This document shows positions 15,105 through 23,221 of a stretch of 64,000 nucleotides of DNA, piece after piece. The DNA comes from Chloroflexota bacterium (GTDB lineage Bacteria > Chloroflexota > Limnocylindria > QHBO01). Location: positions 186,001 to 250,000 of the forward strand of contig JAILWI010000003.1 in NCBI GenBank assembly GCA_025699005.1, in the 5' to 3' direction. Within the stretch, counting starts at the first letter, position 1. Each line of letters opens with the position of its first letter. The notes under the pieces were generated by a model. That model had not been told where the DNA came from and ran no database searches. It was given only the letters and a program-made list of their open reading frames with translations. The position numbers and the translations under genes are program-made.

Positions 15105-16297
15105 GCCAGCGCCCCGAGCAGGATGGCCTCGTAGCAGGCGCCCGGCTCCGTCGCCTCGACCCCCTCGGGAACGACGAGCAGCCCGTTCGCGGTGGCGAGC
15201 GGCAGGAGCTGGGAGGATCCCTGCCCGCCCGTCGCGGTCGCGGTGACCTCGTCGCCGCGGCGCTCGACCCGCACGCGCAGGTACGCCCGACGCGGGAGAT
15301 CCTTGCCGATCCGCTCGTGGACGCTGGCCTGAACGCGCTGACGACCATCGCCGGCAAGGCCGAGCATGGCTCGGATCATCGGACGCACGAACAGCTCGAA
15401 GGTGACGAGTGCACTCACCGGGTTGCCCGGCAGGCCGATGACCGGAACGCCGCCGATGCGTCCGTAGGCCAGCGGCTTGCCCGGCTGGACCGCGATCCGC
15501 CAGAAGTCGAGCGTGCCCAGCCGCTCGATCACGCCGCGCACGTGGTCGTGGGCGCCGACGCTCACCCCACCCGACGCGACGAGCAGGTCGGCCGATCCGG
15601 CCGCCTCGTCGACGCGACGCTCGATCTCGGCAGGGTCGTCGGGCGCTCGCTCGAGGACGATCGCCTCGCCTCCGGCCTCGCGGACCGCGGCGGCCAGGGC
15701 CGGCGCGTTCGCGTCGTGGATCTCGCCCCGTTCGAGCACCGACCCGACCGGCCGCAGCTCGTCGCCGGTCGAGAGGATCGCGACCCTCGGTCGCCGCCGC
15801 ACCTCGAGCGAGCCGATCCCCAGAGCGGCCAACAGGCCGATCGACGAGGGGCTCAGCGGCGCGGCAGGCAGCTCGATCGTCTGGCCGCGAGCCACGTCGA
15901 GGGCCGCGCGTCGCACATGCGCGCCCGGCGCCGGGGCCTTCGCCACGCGGAGGCGGCCTTCTTCATCGGTCGCCTCCTCGATCGGCACGACGGCATCGGC
16001 GCCGTCCGGGATCGGCGCACCGGTCATGACGCGCACTGCCGTCCCGGGCTCGACGGGGGGTGCAGCCGGGCCCCCGGCACGCGACTCGCCGACGATGCGA
16101 CGCTCCTCGGTGCCGTCCGAGGTCCGGACCGCGAAGCCATCCATCGCCGAGTTCGCGAACGGCGGGACGTCGATCGCCGCCACGACGTCGCGCGTCGCGG
16201 GCACGCGGCCGTCGGCATCGGCGAGATCGATCGGCTCGACGTTCGTGCTGCGAATCCCCTGTCGCAGACGGTCGAGCGCCTCGTCGACGGTCAGCAT
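15101..16297 (-). CDS. moeA: Molybdopterin molybdenumtransferase MoeA
   Basis: 398 aa from ATG 16297; GTG 16303 is a possible alternative, and a longer ORF to 16522 runs inside the preceding gene. Domain signatures in order: [40 protein letters not shown] (MPT-binding region), [13 protein letters not shown], and [19 protein letters not shown], then the C-terminal beta domain. It inserts molybdate into adenylylated molybdopterin, the product of MogA, encoded next to it. It follows the site-2 protease gene by about 9 bp with no visible promoter. Confidence 0.96.
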   Translation of the reverse strand: MLTVDEALDRLRQGIRSTNVEPIDLADADGRVPATRDVVAAIDVPPFANSAMDGFAVRTSDGTEERRIVGESRAGGPAAPPVEPGTAVRVMTGAPIPDGADAVVPIEEATDEEGRLRVAKAPAPGAHVRRAALDVARGQTIELPAAPLSPSSIGLLAALGIGSLEVRRRPRVAILSTGDELRPVGSVLERGEIHDANAPALAAAVREAGGEAIVLERAPDDPAEIERRVDEAAGSADLLVASGGVSVGAHDHVRGVIERLGTLDFWRIAVQPGKPLAYGRIGGVPVIGLPGNPVSALVTFELFVRPMIRAMLGLAGDGRQRVQASVHERIGKDLPRRAYLRVRVERRGDEVTATATGGQGSSQLLPLATANGLLVVPEGVEATEPGACYEAILLGALA

Positions 16298-16305
16298 CGG
16301 CACGT

Positions 16306-17430
16306 TCAGACGCCGAGCTTCCTGCGTGCGTCGATGAGCCGCATGATGCCGCGCAGGGTGACGACGCCCATCGGATGGCGCATCTCGTCCCCGATCACCG
16401 GCAGCTGGCCGACCTCGCGCTCCTGGATGAGGCGCAGGGCGTCGACGAGGGGTGCGTCCGGGCCGATCGTCGCGAGGTCGCCGAAGCGGGTCATGATGTC
16501 GGTGACACGTGCGCCGTCCCACTGCTCACGCGGCAGCCGGCGGACGTCCGACAGGGTCACGACCCCGGCCAGGCCCCCGTCCTCGTGGCGAACCAGGAAC
16601 GACCGGTCGTCGCCCCGCAGCATGCGGTCGGAGACGAGCGAGGCGACGGTCTCGTTCGGGGAGACGTCGGCCGGTGACGGGTCCATGGCGTCGCGCACAC
16701 GGACGCCGCTGAGGGAGCTCTCGATCCCGGCCTGCTGCTGCGACGACTCGGCCGCGGTCGCCAGGAACCAGCCGACGAGGGCGAGCCACAGGCCGCTGCC
16801 GATGCTTCGCGAGGTCAGCGCCCAGTACACCCCGCCTCCGACCATCAGATAGCCGACCACGCGGCCCACGATCGCCGCCTGACGCGTGGCGGTGAGCTGG
16901 TCGCCGCGCAGTCGCCACAGGATCGCCCGCAGCACGCGACCGCCGTCCATCGGATAGCCGGGGATGAGGTTGAAGACACCCAGCACGACGTTGATGAACC
17001 CGAGCCAGCTGAGGAGCGTCCGCGCCTCCCGCTGCGGGACGAGGATGCCGATCCCGAGCAGCACCGCGCCGAGCACGAGGCTGGTGATCGGTCCGGCGAG
17101 CGCGATGAGCGCCTCGTCACGCGGTCGCCGGCTGTCGGCCTCGATGCTCGTGGCGCCGCCGAAGATGAAGAGCGTGATGCCGGACACCTTGAGCCCCAGC
17201 CGCCGGGCGAGGATCGCATGGGCGAACTCGTGCGCCAGCACCGAGGCGAAGAAGAGCACCGCCGTCCCGGCGCCGAGCAGCCAGTACTGGCCCGCGCTGA
17301 GGCCGGGCGTCACGTCGGGGAAGAGCGCCACGGCGAGGGTGTAGGTGAGCAGGAACGCGATCACCAGCCAGCTCGGATGCACGGCCAGCTCGATGCCCGC
17401 CACGCGACCGATTCTCCATCCCGCACCCAT
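16306..17430 (-). CDS. Site-2 protease family membrane metallopeptidase with CBS domains
   Basis: 374 aa. Zinc motif HEFAH (H67, E68, H71) lies in a membrane helix. A second ligand motif is in NLIPGYPMDGGRVLRA, about residues 150-166. Six or so helices fill the first 220 residues, then two CBS domains (VRDAMDPSPADVSPNE and VTDIMTRFGD). CBS-bearing site-2 proteases cut membrane substrates under nucleotide or ionic control; the substrate is unknown. TAGACT sits 6 nt before the ATG, so this gene starts a transcript running into moeA and moaC-mogA. Why a protease leads Mo-cofactor genes is unclear. Confidence 0.93.
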   Translation of the reverse strand: MGAGWRIGRVAGIELAVHPSWLVIAFLLTYTLAVALFPDVTPGLSAGQYWLLGAGTAVLFFASVLAHEFAHAILARRLGLKVSGITLFIFGGATSIEADSRRPRDEALIALAGPITSLVLGAVLLGIGILVPQREARTLLSWLGFINVVLGVFNLIPGYPMDGGRVLRAILWRLRGDQLTATRQAAIVGRVVGYLMVGGGVYWALTSRSIGSGLWLALVGWFLATAAESSQQQAGIESSLSGVRVRDAMDPSPADVSPNETVASLVSDRMLRGDDRSFLVRHEDGGLAGVVTLSDVRRLPREQWDGARVTDIMTRFGDLATIGPDAPLVDALRLIQEREVGQLPVIGDEMRHPMGVVTLRGIMRLIDARRKLGV

Positions 17431-17436
17431 GGACGG

Positions 17437-17442
17437 AGTCTA
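17437..17442 (-). promoter_or_regulatory. -10 hexamer, leaderless layout
   Basis: TAGACT on the minus strand, six bases (CCGTCC) before ATG 17430. It shares its TAG with the stop codon of the upstream gene. Confidence 0.5.
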
Positions 17443-18084
17443 GATCAGGTGCGGACGAGCGTCCGAACGGCCGCCTCGCCACCGGGCGAAGCCGATGAGG
17501 GTCACGACGAGCGCCGTGAGGATGACGAGCGTCCCCGCGACGAGCGCCGCGTCGAACCAGAATCCCTGCGGGAAGAGCACGATGAGCTGCGATCCCTCGG
17601 CGAACAGGTACGTGTCGGGCGGAAAGAAGATCGCGTGGAAGGCGAGGAACGCGGGCTCGAACGCAACCGCGAAGACGATCGCCAGCACGAGCGCCATGAT
17701 GCCGATGATCCCCGCCGCGGTGACCATGATCCGACCCTGGCGATGCCGCTCGCCACGCAGCCAGGCACCCATCACCACCGCGAGCACGGCGGCCAGCACA
17801 CCCACCGCAACGAGGATCTGGACCAGGCGAGACACGTCGGCCATGTGCGACCGCTCGCGTTCGTCGAGGAGCTGAGCCCCGTCGTCGAGCGCCACGTCGA
17901 ACGAGCCGCCGACGTACAGGTCGACGAGGATGTCGCCGGTGACGCGGTCGACCTCCGCCTGCGTGGCACCGAGCTCGGCGGCCACCCCGTGACGGGCCTG
18001 GAGCGCCGAGGCGGCCCACGGGTTGAAGAGGAGGAGGGGTCCCGCCAGGAGAATGACGGCGGCCAGTCCGAGCCCGAAGAGCAC
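17440..18084 (-). CDS. Integral membrane protein, DUF1461/TIGR01906 type
   Basis: 214 aa from GTG 18084. Four or five hydrophobic segments with an extracytoplasmic-looking stretch between the first two (residues about 25-95). Features of the family include FPPDTYLFAEGSQLIVLFPQGFWFDA. Function of the family is unknown. The frame is open upstream to about 18132 with no ATG/GTG/TTG, so the GTG at the first helix is the only normal start. It is 47 bp downstream of the holin-like gene on the same strand. Confidence 0.8.
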   Translation of the reverse strand: MLFGLGLAAVILLAGPLLLFNPWAASALQARHGVAAELGATQAEVDRVTGDILVDLYVGGSFDVALDDGAQLLDERERSHMADVSRLVQILVAVGVLAAVLAVVMGAWLRGERHRQGRIMVTAAGIIGIMALVLAIVFAVAFEPAFLAFHAIFFPPDTYLFAEGSQLIVLFPQGFWFDAALVAGTLVILTALVVTLIGFARWRGGRSDARPHLI

Positions 18085-18131
18085 GCCGACGATCCCCGGT
18101 GCGCGTGCCGTGGACCGGACCTCGTCGTGGG

Positions 18132-18509
18132 TCAGAGGACGCGCCCCGCCATGCGTCCCGATCCGATGACCATCGACAGCGCCATGCCCACCAGGCTGAT
18201 GACGATCGATCCCAGCAGGGCGGCGAAGAAGTCACCGACGGTGAAGCCGAGGTTCAGCTCGGATGAGATCGTTGCGGTCAGCAGCAGCATGAGCGCATTG
18301 ATGACCAGCAGGAACAGACCGAGGGTCATGATCGTGATCGGCAGGGTGAAGATGCGGAGGATCGGGCGCAGGAACGTGTTCACGGCGCCGAAGATGGCGG
18401 CCACGAGCAGGAGCTTCCACCACTCGCCGGTGAACTCGAGGTTCGGCACGAGGATCACCGCCACGTAGAGGGCGGCGGCGTTGACCAGGATCTGGATGAT
18501 GCGGTCCAT
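18132..18509 (-). CDS. Small four-helix membrane protein (PF04020, phage-holin-superfamily-IV-like)
   Basis: 125 aa, four hydrophobic helices with the family hallmarks NAAALYVAVILVPN, FGAVNTFLRPIL and TLPITIMTLGLFLLVINALML. Despite the holin label, these are ordinary chromosomal proteins common in Actinomycetota, Chloroflexota and cyanobacteria, of unknown role. There is no phage gene nearby. TAGGCT 6 nt before the ATG suggests leaderless transcription, partly within the stop of the amidohydrolase gene. Confidence 0.88.
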   Translation of the reverse strand: MDRIIQILVNAAALYVAVILVPNLEFTGEWWKLLLVAAIFGAVNTFLRPILRIFTLPITIMTLGLFLLVINALMLLLTATISSELNLGFTVGDFFAALLGSIVISLVGMALSMVIGSGRMAGRVL

Positions 18510-18515
18510 GCCGAC

Positions 18516-18521
18516 AGCCTA
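18516..18521 (-). promoter_or_regulatory. -10 hexamer, leaderless layout
   Basis: TAGGCT on the minus strand, six bases (GTCGGC) before ATG 18509. It overlaps the stop codon of the preceding gene. Confidence 0.45.
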
Positions 18522-19856
18522 GCCGATGGCGTCGACGCCCGGCGGCCCGGCGAGCAGGCGCCCGCGCACCCACGCGCCGCGCACCATGTTCGGGTGCGGC
18601 CGGAAGATCAGGCGGCTCGCGAGGTCCTCCGCCACGGTCGGCGGGTCGTCCTCCGGCAGCGGTGTCGTGAAGCGTGGATCGACGGCGATGACATCGGCCT
18701 CCCTGCCGACCTCGATCGAGCCGATGGACTCCTGCCCGAGCGCAGCGGCGCCACCGAGCGTTGCGAGGCGCAGCCAGTCGAGGGGGCGGAGCGCACGGCC
18801 GGCATCCGCGCGACCGGTGAGCTCCAGCACGCGCTGGGTCACCGCCCCGGCCCGCATGACGCTGAAGATCGAGACCTCCGGTCCCGCGGCGACGTCGCTC
18901 CCCAACCCGACGCTCATGCCCGCGTCCCGGTAGCGGCCGAGCGGCATCATGCCGCTGGAGAGAAACAGGTTCGACGCAGGGCAGTGCGCCACGTGGGACC
19001 CGCTCGCCACCAGGCGCCGGACCTCGTCGTCGGACAGGTGGATGGCGTGGGCGAGGATCGTCCGCGCGCCGAGCCCGCCGGCCCGCTCGTAGACGTCGAG
19101 ATAGTCGGTCGAGCCGGGAAAGAGGCGCAGGACCTCCTCGATCTCTCCGGCGTCCTCCGACAGGTGGGTCTGCCAGTACGCGCCGTGGCGCGCCGCGAGC
19201 GACGCCGACTCCCGCAGCATCTCGGCCGAGCAGCTCACCGCGAAGCGCGGCGTGAACGCGTACGAGAGGCGACCGTCGTCGCGCCCGTGCCAGCGTGAAG
19301 CGAGCTCGTCGGACTGGCGCAGGCTCGTCTCGAGGATGTCCGTCTCGCGGATCGCCGCGTCGTACGTGAGCCGATCCATCATGACCTTGCCGATGACGGC
19401 GCGGATGCCGTGCGCCTCGGCCGCCTCGAACGCGGCATCCGTCGAGTCCGGCCACAGCGCCGCGTACGCGACCACGGTCGTCGTCCCCGCGGCGGCGAAG
19501 GCGCGGAAGGCCGCCGGCGCCTGCCGTTCCGCGACCGCGCGGTCGTACGAGCGCTCGAGCGGGAAGATGTAGCGATCGAGCCACGTGAGGAGGTCCAGCC
19601 CGCTGCCGAGCCCGGCGTTCGGCAGCTGCGGGAGGTGGGCGTGGAGGTCGATCAGGCCGGGCAGGAGCACGAGTGGGCGCAGATCCACCGCCGATGCCGT
19701 CGAGCTCGATTCCGAGGCGGGACCGGCGAAGGTGATGCGCCCGCCGACGTCGACCTCGACGACGCCATCCGGCTCGTCCAGCCACCCGCCATCGGCCAGC
19801 GGCGAGAGGAGCCGCGCGCGGAGTGCGAAGGGAGGTCGAGCCGGGAGCTCCGTCAT
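18519..19856 (-). CDS. Amidohydrolase-superfamily deaminase, guanine-deaminase-like
   Basis: 445 aa. The metal-binding strand-1 motif is PGLIDLHAHLPQ, with further ligands in QTHLSED and AHAIHLSDDE, and SDVAAGPE late in the barrel. The PQLPNAG stretch after HxH is as in guanine deaminase and related TRZ/ATZ chlorohydrolase-like enzymes. The call to a purine or triazine/pyrimidine deaminase is an inference; 8-oxoguanine or other purine substrates are possible. ATG 19856 follows TAGCAT by 8 nt. It is divergent from the cold-shock gene. Confidence 0.87.
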   Translation of the reverse strand: MTELPARPPFALRARLLSPLADGGWLDEPDGVVEVDVGGRITFAGPASESSSTASAVDLRPLVLLPGLIDLHAHLPQLPNAGLGSGLDLLTWLDRYIFPLERSYDRAVAERQAPAAFRAFAAAGTTTVVAYAALWPDSTDAAFEAAEAHGIRAVIGKVMMDRLTYDAAIRETDILETSLRQSDELASRWHGRDDGRLSYAFTPRFAVSCSAEMLRESASLAARHGAYWQTHLSEDAGEIEEVLRLFPGSTDYLDVYERAGGLGARTILAHAIHLSDDEVRRLVASGSHVAHCPASNLFLSSGMMPLGRYRDAGMSVGLGSDVAAGPEVSIFSVMRAGAVTQRVLELTGRADAGRALRPLDWLRLATLGGAAALGQESIGSIEVGREADVIAVDPRFTTPLPEDDPPTVAEDLASRLIFRPHPNMVRGAWVRGRLLAGPPGVDAIG

Positions 19857-19864
19857 CGGCGCCG

Positions 19865-19870
19865 ATGCTA
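19865..19870 (-). promoter_or_regulatory. -10 hexamer, leaderless layout
   Basis: TAGCAT on the minus strand, eight bases before ATG 19856. It is back-to-back with the cold-shock promoter, 15 bp away. Confidence 0.5.
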
Positions 19871-19885
19871 CATGGCGCGAGCGAG

Positions 19886-19891
19886 TACTCT
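19886..19891 (+). promoter_or_regulatory. -10 hexamer of cold-shock gene
   Basis: TACTCT, giving a predicted leader of about 20 nt that carries the AGGAGG ribosome-binding site at 19907-19912. Confidence 0.4.
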
Positions 19892-19918
19892 TGGGGTTCT
19901 ACCGTTAGGAGGCCTCTC

Positions 19919-20125
19919 ATGGCCAATGGCAGCATCAAGAAGATCGTGGCCGATCGCGGCTTCGGCTTCATCACCGGCGAGGATGGCAAGGACTACTTCT
20001 TCCACCGCGACGGGCTCAGTGAGTCGATCGACTTCGACCGACTCGTCGGCGGCGAGGCAGTGACCTTCGACGTCGAGTCCAACCCGCGCGGTCCGCGCGC
20101 AGCAAACGTCAAGGCCGCCGAGTAA
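19919..20125 (+). CDS. Cold-shock domain protein
   Basis: 68 aa, a single cold-shock domain. RNP1 is DRGFGFIT and RNP2 is KDYFFHRD, with the N-terminal GSIKKIVA strand. It binds single-stranded RNA/DNA as an RNA chaperone. The start is set by a perfect AGGAGG six bases before ATG 19919; the longer frame from 19823 overlaps the divergent gene. This gene is one of the few here with a textbook Shine-Dalgarno sequence, consistent with high expression. A long hairpin follows. Confidence 0.96.
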   Translation: MANGSIKKIVADRGFGFITGEDGKDYFFHRDGLSESIDFDRLVGGEAVTFDVESNPRGPRAANVKAAE

Positions 20126-20148
20126 CTCACTCGTCGTCCTGCGACAGC

Positions 20149-20189
20149 AGACGGCTGCCGGCACCCCACGGGGTGTCCGCCAGCCGTCT
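20149..20189. terminator. Long hairpin after cold-shock gene
   Basis: AGACGGCTG (20149-20157) pairs with CAGCCGTCT (20181-20189). Inside are CGG/CCG and CACCCC/GGGGTG around a tiny AC loop, interrupted only by a C-C mismatch and a bulged T. No U-run follows. It begins 24 bp after the cold-shock stop. Confidence 0.55.
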
Positions 20190-20219
20190 CGCCATGTCCG
20201 GGCCATTTGTCACCGGTCC

Positions 20220-20225
20220 TACACT
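20220..20225 (+). promoter_or_regulatory. -10 hexamer of the ABM-like gene
   Basis: TACACT, 57 nt before ATG 20283. The leader carries the ribosome-binding site AAGGAG at about 20271-20276. Confidence 0.4.
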
Positions 20226-20282
20226 GGGGAGGTCGGCCTCACGTCACCCGACCCCGACGGCCGACCCCGGAAGGAGCTGTCC

Positions 20283-20552
20283 ATGGTTCGCGTGTACATC
20301 CGCCACAACGTCGCCGACTTCGATGCCTGGAAGGCCCAGTACGACGCCTTCGACGAGGAGCGCAGCGGAATGGGGGTGACGGACCACGCGGTGTACCGAA
20401 ACGTGGATGACCCGAACGACGTGACCGTCTGGCACGACTTCGACTCGAGAGACTCCGCGGAGTCGTTCGTCGGGGCCGATCGGCTGCGCGAGGTGATGGA
20501 GACCGCCGGCGTCGTCGGTGCTCCGACGATCTGGTTCGTCAACCCGGCGTAG
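20283..20552 (+). CDS. Small ferredoxin-fold (antibiotic-biosynthesis-monooxygenase-like) protein
   Basis: 89 aa. The pattern VRVYIRHNVADFDAWKAQYD, then VTDHAVYRNVDDPNDVTVWHDF, then RLREVMETAGVVGAP suits the dimeric alpha+beta barrel (ABM/cyclase-like) superfamily, where small proteins act on or bind hydrophobic ligands. No catalytic residue can be assigned, and the exact function is unknown. Strong Shine-Dalgarno AAGGAG six bases before the ATG. It is the only gene of its transcript, ending before the oppositely oriented tRNA-Pro. Confidence 0.85.
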   Translation: MVRVYIRHNVADFDAWKAQYDAFDEERSGMGVTDHAVYRNVDDPNDVTVWHDFDSRDSAESFVGADRLREVMETAGVVGAPTIWFVNPA

Positions 20553-20593
20553 CGCCGGGTGGGACCTCCGGAGGAGGTCCGGAATGGGTCGAT

Positions 20594-20671
<78 letters not shown>

Positions 20672-20683
20672 ACGACGCCGGTC

Positions 20684-20689
20684 AGTATA
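20684..20689 (-). promoter_or_regulatory. -10 hexamer of tRNA-Pro
   Basis: TATACT on the minus strand, 12 nt before the tRNA 5' end, the same spacing as at tRNA-Arg. It lies in the 30-bp gap after gpsA. Confidence 0.55.
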
Positions 20690-20701
20690 GCGGGCGCCGT
20701 C

Positions 20702-21715
20702 TCAGGTGCCCGCCACGCTCCTCAGCTCGTCCTTCGTGCTCCGCGCCATGAGCTCGGCGACGGCCGCCAGCGGTGGCCGCCCCTCGAACACGACAGATCG
20801 GACCTGCTCGGCGATCGGCATCTCGACGCCGTGTGTCGATGCGAGCTCGAGCGCCCCTGCGACCGTCGCCACGCCCTCGGCCACGCCGGTCAGCTGCTCC
20901 CCCGCCTCCGGCCACGGAACACCCGACGCGATGAGCTCGCCCGCTCGTCGATTGCGGGAAAGCCGTGACATGCAGGTCGCGATGAGGTCGCCCACGCCCG
21001 CCAGCCCGGCGAAGGTCAGCGGGTGGGCACCGGCGGCGACGCCCAGGCGCGTCATCTCAGCCAGCCCGCGGGTGATGATTCCGGCCTTGGCCGAGTCCCC
21101 GAAGCCCAGGCCGTCGACCATGCCCGCGGCGAGCGCGACGACGTTCTTCAGGGCGCCGCACAGCTCGACGCCGATGACGTCGGGATTCGTGTAGACGCGG
21201 AAGCGGTCCGACGACAGGAGCCCCGCCACCTCGGCGGCCAGCGCCGCGTCCTCCGAGGCGACCACCGACCCCGCGGGCTTGCCGGCGGCGATCTCCCGGG
21301 CCAGGTTCGGTCCGGAGAGCGCCGCCACGCGGCGGCCGGGAAGCACCTCGCCCACGACCTGGGTCATGCGCAGGTGCGTCCCCTCCTCGATCCCCTTCAC
21401 CACCGAGACGAGCGCGGCGTCCGCGTCGAGCAGCGGCCCGACCTTCTCGAGCGTGGAGCGCAGGTGCGACGACGGAACGGCGAGCACGTAGAGCCGATGC
21501 GGCTCGGACAGGTACGCGTCGTCGGTCACGACGCGCACGTTCGGCGGGAAGACCACACCCGGGAGGTAGCGCTCGTTCGATCGAGCGTGGGCCAGGCGTT
21601 CGGCGGCCTCGGATGTGTGAGCTCGGAGGCTGACGGGACGCTGGGCATCGGCGAGCAGGACGGCCAGCGTCGTGCCCCAGGCGCCCGCGCCGATGATCCC
21701 GACCTGGTCGCTCAT
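20702..21715 (-). CDS. gpsA: Glycerol-3-phosphate dehydrogenase [NAD(P)+]
   Basis: 337 aa from ATG 21715. It has the N-terminal Rossmann motif GAGAWGT, SGPNLAREIAAGKPAG, then the catalytic lysine region ELCGALKNVVALAAGMVDGLG and GLAGVGDLIATC. It reduces dihydroxyacetone phosphate to sn-glycerol-3-phosphate for phospholipid synthesis. It overlaps the der stop as ATGA; the der-gpsA pair is a common arrangement. The much longer frame to 23008 is der in another frame. Confidence 0.97.
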   Translation of the reverse strand: MSDQVGIIGAGAWGTTLAVLLADAQRPVSLRAHTSEAAERLAHARSNERYLPGVVFPPNVRVVTDDAYLSEPHRLYVLAVPSSHLRSTLEKVGPLLDADAALVSVVKGIEEGTHLRMTQVVGEVLPGRRVAALSGPNLAREIAAGKPAGSVVASEDAALAAEVAGLLSSDRFRVYTNPDVIGVELCGALKNVVALAAGMVDGLGFGDSAKAGIITRGLAEMTRLGVAAGAHPLTFAGLAGVGDLIATCMSRLSRNRRAGELIASGVPWPEAGEQLTGVAEGVATVAGALELASTHGVEMPIAEQVRSVVFEGRPPLAAVAELMARSTKDELRSVAGT

Positions 21716-23151
21716 CGGCGTCGTGTCGCCGTCCGTCGTCGGCGAGGCTGGACGGACTTTCGCGCCGCCTCCTCGGACTCGCGCTTGCGAAGGATGAGCC
21801 GGATCGGCGTGCCAAGGAAGCCGAACTTCTCGCGCACCTGGTTCTCGAGATAGCGCTTGTAGCTGAAGTGGACGATCGCCGGGTCGTTGCAGAACACCAC
21901 GAACGTCGGCGGCGCCACGCCCACCTGGGTGGCATAGAAGATCTTCGGCAGTCGGTTGCGGACGTGCGAGGGCGGATGCGCCCGAACGGCATCCATGATG
22001 AGCCGGTTGAGCTCCCCGGTCGGCACCCGCCGATACCGCTCCTCGGCGACGCGCAGCGCCTCCCTGAGGATGCGCTCGACGCGCTGGCCCGTGAGCGCGG
22101 AGGCAAAGACGATGTCGGCCCATGCGAGGTACGGGGCGTCGCGGCGGAGTCGCTTGAGCCAGCGATCGGCGGTGTGCTCGTCCTTTTCGACGGTGTCCCA
22201 CTTGTTGAGGACGAGGACGATCCCCTTGTGCGCCTCGAGGACGTACCCCACCACGTGCGCGTCCTGCGCCGTGTAGCCCTCGGTCGCATCGGTCATGACG
22301 ATGGCCACGTCCGCCGAGTCGATCGCCTTCATGCTGCGCAGGACGCTGTAGCGCTCGATCCCCTTGTCGATCGATCCCCGACGGCGGATGCCGGCCGTGT
22401 CGACGAGCACGAGCTGCTGGCCATCGAGCTCGATGGCGGTGTCGATCGGGTCGCGCGTGGTCCCCGGGATGTCGGAGACGATCATCCGCTCCTCGCCGAG
22501 AACGCGGTTGATGAACGTGGACTTCCCCGTGTTCGGCCGGCCCACGATCGCCACACGGGGCGCCCCGAGCTCGGTCTCGGCGAGCTCGGCCATCTCCTCC
22601 TCGGTCAGGTCGTCCCGATCGGCGCCGACGGACTCTTCCGCCTCGGTCGGCGGCGGCAGGTGATCCACGATGAGATCCGCGAGGTCGCCCGTGTTGCGGC
22701 CGTGCTGCGCGCTGATCGTGATGGCCGGGTCGAACCCGAGGGCATAGAACTCGACGGCATCGGCCTCGCGGGCGGGGTTGTCGCCCTTGTTGATCACGAG
22801 GATCACGGGGGCATCGGCGCGGCGCAGCCGGTCGGCGACGTCGTAATCGAGCGGTGCCAGGCCGGCATGCGCATCGACGACGAAGAGGATGAGATCGGCC
22901 TCCTCGACCGCCACGCGCGCCTGGTCCTGGACGCGCTCCTCGATGTGGGTTCCCGGGTCGATCTCGAGACCACCGGTGTCGACTACGGTGAACGTGCGGC
23001 CGCTCCACTCACTGGTTCCGTACACGCGGTCACGAGTCGTGCCCGAGACATCGGAGATGATCGCCACGCGCTCGCCGATGAGCCGGTTGAAGAGCGTGCT
23101 CTTGCCGACGTTCGGGCGTCCGACGATGGCGACGACGGGAAGGGAGGACAT
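21712..23151 (-). CDS. der: Ribosome biogenesis GTPase Der (EngA)
   Basis: 479 aa from ATG 23151. It has two tandem GTPase domains: P-loops GRPNVGKST (residues 10-18) and GRPNTGKST (after about residue 195), with NKGD/NKWD specificity motifs and DTGGLE/DTAGIR switch II. A C-terminal KH-like domain follows. An acidic linker (EEMAELAETELG) joins the two GTPases and the C-terminus is a short basic tail. It acts in 50S subunit assembly. TACACT lies 7 nt before the ATG; upstream frames to 23625 are shadows of the divergent glycosyltransferase. Confidence 0.97.
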   Translation of the reverse strand: MSSLPVVAIVGRPNVGKSTLFNRLIGERVAIISDVSGTTRDRVYGTSEWSGRTFTVVDTGGLEIDPGTHIEERVQDQARVAVEEADLILFVVDAHAGLAPLDYDVADRLRRADAPVILVINKGDNPAREADAVEFYALGFDPAITISAQHGRNTGDLADLIVDHLPPPTEAEESVGADRDDLTEEEMAELAETELGAPRVAIVGRPNTGKSTFINRVLGEERMIVSDIPGTTRDPIDTAIELDGQQLVLVDTAGIRRRGSIDKGIERYSVLRSMKAIDSADVAIVMTDATEGYTAQDAHVVGYVLEAHKGIVLVLNKWDTVEKDEHTADRWLKRLRRDAPYLAWADIVFASALTGQRVERILREALRVAEERYRRVPTGELNRLIMDAVRAHPPSHVRNRLPKIFYATQVGVAPPTFVVFCNDPAIVHFSYKRYLENQVREKFGFLGTPIRLILRKRESEEAARKSVQPRRRRTATRRR

Positions 23152-23158
23152 CGCCACG

Positions 23159-23164
23159 AGTGTA
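23159..23164 (-). promoter_or_regulatory. -10 hexamer of der, leaderless layout
   Basis: TACACT on the minus strand, seven bases (CGTGGCG) before ATG 23151. Confidence 0.6.
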
Positions 23165-23207
23165 GCGATGCTGCGGCTGCGCGTGATCCGGCGGCCAAGG
23201 GCTGAGC

Positions 23208-23213
23208 TAGGAT
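23208..23213 (+). promoter_or_regulatory. -10 hexamer of glycosyltransferase gene
   Basis: TAGGAT, eight bases before ATG 23222; divergent from the der promoter 44 bp away. Confidence 0.55.
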
Positions 23214-23221
23214 CGGGACCG

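Noticed and set aside
18132-18509. Holin-like protein as a sign of prophage
   Set aside because: PF04020 proteins are normal chromosomal membrane proteins in these phyla; no integrase, terminase or structural gene is near.
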